Positions 8,907 to 15,474 of a stretch of 21,110 nt of DNA are shown piece by piece. Made by a program: the position numbers and the translations under genes. The notes under the pieces were generated by a model that was given only the letters and a program-made list of their open reading frames with translations, was not told where the DNA came from and did not search any database. How positions within the stretch are numbered: the stretch's first letter is position 1; each line of letters opens with the position of its first letter. Source of the DNA: JBAXRT01 sp037131065 (GTDB lineage Bacteria > Bacteroidota > Bacteroidia > Bacteroidales > FEN-979); contig JBAXRT010000039.1 in the NCBI GenBank assembly GCA_037131065.1, positions 1 to 21,110 of the forward strand, written 5' to 3'.

Positions 8907-10682
8907 TTAAGTTAAAATTATGGAATCAAACTTGCACTTACTGAAGCACACCCCGCACTTCGTACACAGCGCCTGGTCGATGAGATGAGGTTTCTTGCGT
9001 TCTCCGCTGATCGCCCTGACCGGGCAGTTTTTCAGGCAGACCATGCAGCCGGTGCATTTTTCAGCATCGACGGTATAGGTCAGAAGCGGCCTGCATACTT
9101 TGGCAGGACATTTTTTGTGACCGATATGGGCTTCGTACTCATCCCGGAAATACCTGATGGTGGTAAGTACCGGGTTTGGCGCTGTTTGTCCGAGACCGCA
9201 AAGTGAATTGTCCTTTATCTCGTATGCCAGCGATTCAAGCCTTTCGATATCGCCCTCTCTCCCGTGTCCGTTGGTGATGCGGTCGAGGATCTCGAGCATC
9301 CGCATGGTACCCATCCGGCAGAATGTACACTTCCCGCAGGATTCCTTTCGTGTGAAATCGAGGAAGAACTTTGCCACATCCACCATGCAGGTCGTTTCAT
9401 CCATCACGACCATACCCCCTGAACCCATGATGGCCCCCGTGGCAGTCACCGAATCGTAATCCACGATGGTACCTGATAAAAATTCCGGTATGCAACCACC
9501 AGATGGACCACCCATCTGAACGGCTTTAAAGCGCTTATTGTTCTTTATTCCGCCTCCCAGCTTGAAGATCACATCTCCGATGGTCATACCCATGGGGACC
9601 TCGACAAGACCTGAACGGCGCACTTTTCCTGCCAATGCGAAAACCTTGGTCCCCTTCGATTTTTCGGTACCGTATTTTGCATAAGCCTCCCATCCTTTGA
9701 GGATGATCCATGGAACATTGGCAAAGGTTTCAACATTGTTGATGTTAGTCGGTTTTTTCCATAAACCCGAGGCAGCCGGAAACGGAGGACGTTTGCGCGG
9801 CATCCCGCGTTCGCCTTCCACCGAGGCGATCAGGGCAGTCTCCTCTCCGCAAACAAAAGCCCCGGCTCCCTCCTTGATGTAGATATCAAGATTGAATCCC
9901 TCAATCCCAAAAATATTTTTTCCCAGGTAACCCCTTTCGCGGGCCTGTTTCAGAGCAATGTTCAGTCGCTTGATGGCGAGGGGATACTCTGCACGGCAAT
10001 AAATCACCCCTCCGGTGGCTTCGATGGCATAAGCGGCAATGATCATCCCCTCCAGTACCGAATGGGGATCTCCCTCAAGCACCGAGCGGTCCATAAAGGC
10101 GCCGGGGTCGCCTTCGTCGGCGTTGCAGATCACATATTTTTCGGGAGATTTATTGGCATTTGCGAATTTCCATTTCATACCGGTGGAGAATCCTCCTCCT
10201 CCCCTGCCGCGAAGTCCCGACTGGAGTATGGTCCGGATGACCTCTTCCCTGGCAATCGTTTCAGATGCGATCTTCTTGATGGCTTTATATCCATCCCTTG
10301 CCTCGTATTCATCGATCGATTCGGGATCCATGTAGCCGCAGTTACGCAGAACGATCTTCACCTGTGCATCCAGGAAATCGTTCTCCGGTGCGTCAAAGAG
10401 ATCGGTCGAAACGATATAATCCCTCAAAGGATCCCGTTGGTTGATATGCTTTTCTATGACTTCGACGGCGCGATCTTCGCTTATATCGCCATAAAGATAG
10501 GTTCCTGTATCGTCGGTGATCTCCACCAGCGGCTCGCGGTAACACATACCGACACAGCTGGTCTTCCGGAGTTCAAAATCGAGCTTCTCAACCTCCTTGA
10601 ATGCCTTGATCTTTTCATAGGTCTTGCCTGCACCTGCCGCGATGCCGCAGCTTCCAAGCCCGACGGTTACTGTAGTAGTCAT
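8907..10682 (-). CDS. NuoF/HydB-like NADH-binding flavoprotein subunit
   Basis: This 591-residue protein has the domain order of HydB/HndC-type NuoF homologues. The N-terminal thioredoxin-like [2Fe-2S] domain keeps C12, C43 and C47, but Val7 stands where a first Cys is usual. The FMN/NADH domain has GRGGGGFSTGMKW (159-171), CNADEGDPGAF (186-196) and EGAGAFVCGEETALI (271-285). The N3-type [4Fe-4S] cluster is bound by C449, C452, C455 and C495. The C-terminus adds a two-[4Fe-4S] ferredoxin (C543/546/549/553 and C573/576/579/583), typical of soluble bifurcating enzymes and not of respiratory NuoF. It should bind NADH through FMN and pass electrons to the NuoE-like and NuoG-like partners. In bifurcating hydrogenases the homologous subunit holds the bifurcating FMN. 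Family assignment is firm; direction and partners of electron flow are inferred. Confidence 0.93.
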   Translation of the reverse strand: MTTTVTVGLGSCGIAAGAGKTYEKIKAFKEVEKLDFELRKTSCVGMCYREPLVEITDDTGTYLYGDISEDRAVEVIEKHINQRDPLRDYIVSTDLFDAPENDFLDAQVKIVLRNCGYMDPESIDEYEARDGYKAIKKIASETIAREEVIRTILQSGLRGRGGGGFSTGMKWKFANANKSPEKYVICNADEGDPGAFMDRSVLEGDPHSVLEGMIIAAYAIEATGGVIYCRAEYPLAIKRLNIALKQARERGYLGKNIFGIEGFNLDIYIKEGAGAFVCGEETALIASVEGERGMPRKRPPFPAASGLWKKPTNINNVETFANVPWIILKGWEAYAKYGTEKSKGTKVFALAGKVRRSGLVEVPMGMTIGDVIFKLGGGIKNNKRFKAVQMGGPSGGCIPEFLSGTIVDYDSVTATGAIMGSGGMVVMDETTCMVDVAKFFLDFTRKESCGKCTFCRMGTMRMLEILDRITNGHGREGDIERLESLAYEIKDNSLCGLGQTAPNPVLTTIRYFRDEYEAHIGHKKCPAKVCRPLLTYTVDAEKCTGCMVCLKNCPVRAISGERKKPHLIDQALCTKCGVCFSKCKFDSIILT

Positions 10683-10717
10683 TATGTTTGATGTTAGATT
10701 ATTTTTTTTACTAACAA

Positions 10718-10784
10718 GTAAGCGGTAGGCAGTAGGCAGTAGGCAGCCGGATAAAAAAATTACTGCCTTCTGCCTTCTGCTTAC
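10718..10784. repeat. Inverted pair of heptad arrays (possible hairpin) between NuoE- and NuoF-like genes
   Basis: The left arm starts GTAAGCG (10718) followed by three GTAGGCA units. The right arm (10763-10784) contains CTTCTGC twice and ends in GCTTAC, complementary to the left arm with a few mismatches and one unit fewer. A 16-base A-rich loop lies between (10747-10762), and the 7-bp phase is kept across the loop. The right arm abuts the TGA of the NuoE-like gene. The transcript could fold into a long imperfect hairpin here. No T-run follows it on the minus strand, so it is a better candidate for RNA processing or stability than for termination. The rest of the 102-bp gap is A/T-rich. Confidence 0.65.
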
Positions 10785-11303
10785 TCAATTACTTGCCGAC
10801 AGCCTGATGTTCTTCACAATCTTTGCAGCCTCGTTCCCGGTAAGCTTTCCATAGGTCTGCTCCCCGATCATCATCACCGGCGCCAGAGAGCAGCAGCCAA
10901 GACAGGCTACCGATTCGAGGGTATAGAAACGGTCCTCGGTGGTCTCGCCGTCCTTCACCTTCAGCGCCTCCTCCAGCGATTCGGAGATCTCCTTGGCATT
11001 CTGAACATGACAGGCCGTTCCGTGGCATACCTTGATGATGTTTTTTCCGACCGGGTTGAGCCGGAACTGTGCATAAAAAGTAGCCACCCCGAACATGTCG
11101 CTCAGCGGGATCCCTGTTTCAGCAGATAGTTTTTCGAAAACAACCCTGGGAATAAAACCATATATTTCCTGAGCTCCCTGCAGGAGCGGGATCAGGTTCC
11201 CCTTCTTCCCCTTGTATTTGGAAATGAGTTGATCGATCTTACCGAGATCCACTTCCGGATCCGAATTCGTTGTTTTTTCTGCCTGAATTCTTGAAATACG
11301 CAT
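10785..11303 (-). CDS. NuoE/HydC-like [2Fe-2S] subunit
   Basis: This 172-residue protein matches the 24-kDa/NuoE family in length and pattern. An N-terminal helical part contains the family segment GFIP and, further on, the conserved ATFYAQF. The thioredoxin-like domain ligates one [2Fe-2S] cluster through C93-x4-C98 and C134-x3-C138. These subunits sit next to the FMN subunit in complex I, NAD-reducing hydrogenases and bifurcating hydrogenases. The gene begins 40 bp after the 1290-residue protein gene and is followed by the NuoF-like gene, the usual E-then-F order. The ATG at 11303 gives a normal length. Its leader is a 7-bp array with no Shine-Dalgarno match, as is common in Bacteroidota. 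Confidence 0.93.
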   Translation of the reverse strand: MRISRIQAEKTTNSDPEVDLGKIDQLISKYKGKKGNLIPLLQGAQEIYGFIPRVVFEKLSAETGIPLSDMFGVATFYAQFRLNPVGKNIIKVCHGTACHVQNAKEISESLEEALKVKDGETTEDRFYTLESVACLGCCSLAPVMMIGEQTYGKLTGNEAAKIVKNIRLSASN

Positions 11304-11310
11304 AAATTCT

Positions 11311-11345
11311 GTTAATTATCAATTATCCATTATCAATTCTCAATT
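11311..11345. repeat. A/T-rich heptad array before the NuoE-like gene
   Basis: There are five consecutive 7-bp units: GTTAATT, ATCAATT, ATCCATT, ATCAATT and CTCAATT. The array fills the 40-bp gap and its last bases overlap the TAA stop (11344-11346) of the upstream minus-strand gene. Confidence 0.68.
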
Positions 11346-14300
11346 AATCTTTCTCCCACGTAACCACCGATATCCTCTTTTTCCCGTCCATCCTCACTGT
11401 CAGAGGTTTTTCAAAATGAACGATGGAGAAGTATTCCGTTTTCCTTATATTCTTCTGCTGTTTCAGTACATCAAACCGGATAAAACTGTCGGACAATTCA
11501 GGCTGAACACAGAAATAGCCGACATTCATTGAAGTCACGTTGTGGAAAAAGTGCGATCCGGAGGATGCATCGAGCGGGAATCCCTCCAGGCTAGTCTCCA
11601 CGATCACTTTGGCATGAGAGATCTGCGGCCAGGTGACGGGAACACCGATCCATTTGTCGCGGGTTCCCCATCGGCCGGGACCGATCAGGAGATAGCGGGT
11701 TTTGTTCTTTCCCATTTCCGAATTGATCTTGTCCATCTCATCAGCCATCTCCAGTGTTTTTGATTTATCGAAGGTATCGGGATCCACAAAAACGACATCG
11801 TGAATATCGTCGAGTAATCCATTGCCCATTTCCTTCTCAGAATAGAGCAAAATATCCTCTTTCGGGATATTGCTCATCTCGATTTCAAAATCAGCCGCCG
11901 TCCCGATCATCGGTTTTATCTGAAGCAGGTAGAAAGAAGCCTTGTAGTTTTCATCCTTGTTCAGATCGACCGCAAATTCAATCTCCACGGGAGATCCCAG
12001 CGCCTCCTTGACAACATCAAGCACCACTTCTATCGTCTTTGCCAGGGGGATATAATTATATTTCAGGATGTCGGCAAAATTTACGATTCGGGGACCTGTA
12101 TCGCGCAGGCCTGGAATGATTCGGTTATTCTCGAGTGAATAGACCGAAGCACAGTGTTTCAGTGTGCCGTGCTGCTCGGCGTCGTAAATATCGAGTTTTC
12201 GCAGGCCGGCGTCCTCCCCATCGAGCAGATTCACATCTTTCTTTTTCAGGTCGACCGCATAAAAATCAACCTGGGAACCTTTGAACTGGTCCTTCGGACT
12301 GTTGATCTCGAGGTTGGGATAGAGCGGGGCGAATCGGAATGCCTTCTCTCCCTCCACAACATATCTTCCCAGTCCGAGGGCAATGACGGCGAATCCCTCT
12401 TCGGGTTTCATGTGAGCGAAGGGGTAGTAGTTGTACGACTGTGCAACGCCGCTGATATGCGGATAGTAGACATCTTCATACTGGTGTCCGACAACCTCCT
12501 GGACCACCACAGCCATTTTTTCCTGCTCGATCCTATAGTTCACTGCTTCGATGTAGCCTTTGGCAGTAGGCGAATAGACTGAAGCATAGACGAGCTTGAT
12601 GGCATTCATCAGCTGCTCCAGCCTTACCTTCGGATCGGGATGGTTGTTGGGGATCAGGTAGGTTTCAAAAATACCGGCAAAGGGCTGGTTCAGCGAATCT
12701 TCAAAGAGCCCTGAAGAACGGATGGCCAGAGGTTTTGTGATATATTTTATGATCAGCTTCAGTTTCCTGATAAGTGCCTCCGTTAGCTTTCCTTCGAGGA
12801 ACCAGCTTCTGATCTGGGTATAATCGGTTTCGAAAACGGCCCTCTCCCGGAGTTTGTTCCTGTCAAGAAAATATTCAAACTCATCGGTTCCGATGATGGA
12901 GGTCTTCGGGGTTCTGATATTGATGTTGGGGACGTGCTGAGAAAAATCGTAGTTGTAGATAAGGGTGTTGACAAAAGCAAGGCCTCTTCCTTTGCCGCCT
13001 AAGGCGCCCTCAGTGAGCGCAAGGATATTCCTTTCATCGGTGATCGCAAGCTCCTCGAAGGGTATGACCTTCCCGATGTTCTGTTCGTTGCGGAAATGCT
13101 GGATTACATTGATCAGGTATTCGCGCAGGCTTGCCGGATCCTTGAAGTCGGTGACCTTGGCCGGGTTCAGGATCTTGGCGACCTGGATCTCCCCTCGTGC
13201 CATGAGCCATAGTGAAAAATGATCCTTCCTTGCGTGGTAGAGCAGCGACTCTTCCGGAATGGTCTTCAGCAGGTCTTCGAATTCCTTGAGCGATTTTGCA
13301 ACGGCGATCTGACTTCCCTCCTTGTCGCGGTAAATGAAATGGCCAAACCCAAGATAGTGGGTGATGAAGCTCTTGAAATCCTGCAGCAGGGTTTCAGAAT
13401 TTTTATTGATGAAGGAGGCCTTGAGTTCATAGGCTTTCTGTGCGTTATCCTCCTCCGATGACTGAAGGACGGTGGGAAGGTCCTTGATCTCTTTCCTGAC
13501 ATACTTCACGAGGCTGAAACCCGCTGTATCGTTCAGTTTACCGTCTTTCTTGAATTTCACATCAGAGATCAGGCAGAGGATGTAATCCTTGTATTTATTA
13601 AAATGGTACAGGGCCTCTTCATAGGTGGAGGCGAGGAGGATCTTGGGCCTTGCCTTGAGTCTCAGGATGCGGTAAAGCTCATCAGTAGTCACATCCTCGA
13701 TGATATTCTTTGTCTGCTCCAGAACGATGTTATACAGCATCGGCAGGTAGAGAGAATAATATTTGGATGAATCTTCCACGAGCAGGATCACCCGCACCAT
13801 GCCGATCTTGGTGTCGTTCTCCACATTGATCTTATCCTCCAGGTAGTTGATCATGGCGAAGAATATCTTGGAATCGCCGTTCCAGACAAAGATCCGGTCG
13901 ATCCAGGTAAGCTTCTCCGGTTCAACCTCGAATAACCCGATGTCGGTATTGCTGTTAAGCAGCAGGAAAACGGGAATGTACTGGAACTGGTCCTTGATCT
14001 TCTTACTCAAATCCACCGGGAAGCTTTTATCAGTCCCCATCATGATGATGATCAGATCATAATGTTTGGAATTGAGTTGTTCCATCACCTCCTCCGTGGT
14101 GGAAACCCCGGTGATGCGCGGCATGGTACTCAGACTGAGGGCATAGAATTCACCCAGGACATGTTCTGAGAACCGTCCCTCCTTTTCAATGCTGTATGCG
14201 TCGTAGAGGTTTGCAACAAGGAGGATCTCCTTCACCTTGAATGGCATCAGGTCGTGGTACAGGTCGCGGTTATAGTTGGTGCGGTTGAGGAAGGTCTGGA

Positions 14301-15216
14301 GCAGCTGCCTGCTGTATTTAGCCGGTGTCTGGGCTGTATCGGCCTGATCGGCAAGATCATTTTTAACGGTTTTCCTCAGGATAGCCTTTCCCTTCACGCT
14401 GTTCAGGTAGCCGGAGATCAGGTTGGCAAGGTTGATGATGAGGTGGCGCTCCTCCTCCAGGAAAGGTCCTTCGAAGGAGGGCTGGAAAGCCTTTGTATAA
14501 AAGATCTCGATCGAACCCTCCTGGTTGTCGATCGTCTCGAAGGTCTGCTTCTGCGACCATTGTGTCTCCTTGAATCCCGGGGTTTTGAGCTCGAGTTTCG
14601 CATAACGGATCCGGCAGACCGTGAACTCCGGGTACTGCCATGCCCTCGGAAGGATGAGGCAGATCTGGTGAAGCGCCTCCTCGATTGGTTTTCCGGTCCT
14701 GAGGATGCTCGTCGTCTGATTGATGGCGGTCAGCTCCTTGAGCCTCTCGCGTGTGATGTATCGGCCCTCCCTCCCCTTGATGCCATTCAGGTATCCTTCG
14801 ATAAGGCTGGCGATGTTCAGGATCAGGTCGCGTTCCTCCTTGAGAAAAGAGCCCTCATCCTTCTCCGGGAATTCCTTCAGATAGAAGATCTCGATCGTGC
14901 CGTAGAGATTATCGATCGTTTCAAATCCCTGTTCCTGCCTCCACTCCGTCTCCGTAAAACCGCGGCTTATAAATTCCATCTCCTCGAACCGGATCCTGGC
15001 AACTGTGTATTCAGGGTACTGGTAGGCGTTGGGAAGGACCTGGCAGATATCATCCAATGTGTCGGGCAACGACCGGCCCCTCTTGATGATCGCGGTGGTG
15101 TCGTTTATCGCGGCAAGTTCCTTTAAACGTTCGCGGTTATCGTATAAAAGTTTATCGACATTAATCGGTCGCGGGTCGTTCAACCCTTTGCCAGGTTTTT
15201 CTTCGGTGGATGACAT
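11344..15216 (-). CDS. Sensor-like protein: tandem 128-residue repeats, two receiver-like domains and PEP-synthase-type ATP-binding domain
   Basis: This 1290-residue protein is the first gene of the operon. Residues 28-155 and 156-283 are tandem copies aligned at a constant offset of 128 residues (RERLKEL at 28 and 156, QYPE at 66 and 194, GYLN at 141 and 269); they feel GAF-like, but this is tentative. Residues ~328-460 are a receiver-like domain without acceptor Asp (IIIMMGTD). Residues ~474-620 are a second receiver with E481-D482, acceptor candidate D552, S586/S587 and K605. Residues ~730-1105 are the PEP synthase/PPDK N-terminal ATP-binding domain: GGKGRGLAF (K742), AIRSS with R833, E1078/E1080, and LLQIKP (Q1099, K1101 in place of the usual Arg). 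The swivel His domain and PEP barrel are absent. The C-terminal block (IGPGRWGTRDKW, GSHFFHN) matches the 990-residue paralogue. No signal peptide or membrane segment is seen. A cytoplasmic redox or metabolite sensor with an ATP-dependent output is inferred. Confidence 0.85.
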   Translation of the reverse strand: MSSTEEKPGKGLNDPRPINVDKLLYDNRERLKELAAINDTTAIIKRGRSLPDTLDDICQVLPNAYQYPEYTVARIRFEEMEFISRGFTETEWRQEQGFETIDNLYGTIEIFYLKEFPEKDEGSFLKEERDLILNIASLIEGYLNGIKGREGRYITRERLKELTAINQTTSILRTGKPIEEALHQICLILPRAWQYPEFTVCRIRYAKLELKTPGFKETQWSQKQTFETIDNQEGSIEIFYTKAFQPSFEGPFLEEERHLIINLANLISGYLNSVKGKAILRKTVKNDLADQADTAQTPAKYSRQLLQTFLNRTNYNRDLYHDLMPFKVKEILLVANLYDAYSIEKEGRFSEHVLGEFYALSLSTMPRITGVSTTEEVMEQLNSKHYDLIIIMMGTDKSFPVDLSKKIKDQFQYIPVFLLLNSNTDIGLFEVEPEKLTWIDRIFVWNGDSKIFFAMINYLEDKINVENDTKIGMVRVILLVEDSSKYYSLYLPMLYNIVLEQTKNIIEDVTTDELYRILRLKARPKILLASTYEEALYHFNKYKDYILCLISDVKFKKDGKLNDTAGFSLVKYVRKEIKDLPTVLQSSEEDNAQKAYELKASFINKNSETLLQDFKSFITHYLGFGHFIYRDKEGSQIAVAKSLKEFEDLLKTIPEESLLYHARKDHFSLWLMARGEIQVAKILNPAKVTDFKDPASLREYLINVIQHFRNEQNIGKVIPFEELAITDERNILALTEGALGGKGRGLAFVNTLIYNYDFSQHVPNINIRTPKTSIIGTDEFEYFLDRNKLRERAVFETDYTQIRSWFLEGKLTEALIRKLKLIIKYITKPLAIRSSGLFEDSLNQPFAGIFETYLIPNNHPDPKVRLEQLMNAIKLVYASVYSPTAKGYIEAVNYRIEQEKMAVVVQEVVGHQYEDVYYPHISGVAQSYNYYPFAHMKPEEGFAVIALGLGRYVVEGEKAFRFAPLYPNLEINSPKDQFKGSQVDFYAVDLKKKDVNLLDGEDAGLRKLDIYDAEQHGTLKHCASVYSLENNRIIPGLRDTGPRIVNFADILKYNYIPLAKTIEVVLDVVKEALGSPVEIEFAVDLNKDENYKASFYLLQIKPMIGTAADFEIEMSNIPKEDILLYSEKEMGNGLLDDIHDVVFVDPDTFDKSKTLEMADEMDKINSEMGKNKTRYLLIGPGRWGTRDKWIGVPVTWPQISHAKVIVETSLEGFPLDASSGSHFFHNVTSMNVGYFCVQPELSDSFIRFDVLKQQKNIRKTEYFSIVHFEKPLTVRMDGKKRISVVTWEKD

Positions 15217-15239
15217 GAGACAGGATGAGAAGAAGGTTT

Positions 15240-15247
15240 CAAAAATA
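15240..15247 (-). promoter_or_regulatory. Candidate -7 element for the six-gene operon
   Basis: The minus strand reads TATTTTTG, a perfect match to the Bacteroidota TAnnTTTG element, about 24-31 bp upstream of the ATG at 15216, implying a short 5' leader. The expected -33 TTTG is not present at the right distance (TTTTTTC at about 15266-15272), so activator help would be plausible. Confidence 0.5.
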
Positions 15248-15296
15248 GTATAAACTTTTTGACCAGAAAAAATTAAAATTCACAATTTCAGCAAAA

Positions 15297-15355
15297 TAAG
15301 TATTCTTCTTAAGGTGATTACGTGAAATACGTATTTTTATTAAGTATTTTTCTTA
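15297..15355. promoter_or_regulatory. Three 15-bp palindromic boxes at 22-bp spacing (candidate operators)
   Basis: Box 1 (15297-15311) is TAAGTATTCTTCTTA, box 2 (15319-15333) is TACGTGAAATACGTA and box 3 (15341-15355) is TAAGTATTTTTCTTA. Each has inverted arms, TAAG/CTTA or TACGT/ACGTA, around a central spacer. Boxes 1 and 3 differ at one base. Their centres (15304, 15326, 15348) are exactly 22 bp apart, about two helical turns, so bound dimers would lie on one face. This resembles CRP/FNR-type operator geometry, but the regulator cannot be named. The boxes lie between the candidate promoters of the operon and of gdhA and could serve both. Confidence 0.6.
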
Positions 15356-15404
15356 TGTTATTGAAAATAAGTAAATTAAAATGATAAAAATAAACAATAT
15401 TTTC

Positions 15405-15434
15405 TTTGGAATGCATATTTTTGTTGTATTATTG
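15405..15434 (+). promoter_or_regulatory. Candidate gdhA promoter
   Basis: TTTG at 15405-15408 is followed after 18 bp by TATTATTG (15427-15434), one mismatch from TAnnTTTG, at slightly shorter than the usual 19-21 bp spacing. The transcript would start near 15440, about 35 bp before the ATG. The leader is A/T-rich with no Shine-Dalgarno sequence. The remainder of the 258-bp gap 15217-15474 shows no further gene. Confidence 0.45.
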
Positions 15435-15474
15435 TGAAAATTTTAACATTCATTACTAATTAAAATAAACTACT

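Larger units (their letters stand above)
1616..15216 (-). other. Putative six-gene operon: sensor/ATP-binding paralogues around a NuoEFG-like oxidoreductase and a diiron protein
   Basis: Six genes read leftward with no opposing gene between them. Gaps in transcription order are 40, 102, 77, 74 and 3 bp. The first and last genes are paralogues. The middle three encode homologues of the NADH-input module of complex I, and the fifth a rubrerythrin-type protein. The only long A/T-rich promoter-like region is upstream of the first gene (15217-15474). No strong intrinsic terminator was seen in the internal gaps; the inverted heptads at 10718-10784 could attenuate or stabilise the RNA. Single-transcript status is inferred from spacing, orientation and functional coherence. 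Confidence 0.65.

Noticed and set aside
8896..8911. CTTAA/TTAAG inverted repeat as a terminator
   Set aside because: The arms are only 5 bp and A/T-rich, overlap the stop codon, and have no following T-run on the minus strand.
5122..11303. Respiratory complex I (nuo operon)
   Set aside because: Only E, F and G-like genes occur, with HydB-type extra ferredoxin domain and a GltD insertion; no membrane or quinone-module genes are nearby.
10718..11345. CRISPR array
   Set aside because: Units are 7 bp and contiguous, with no spacers of normal length and no cas genes.
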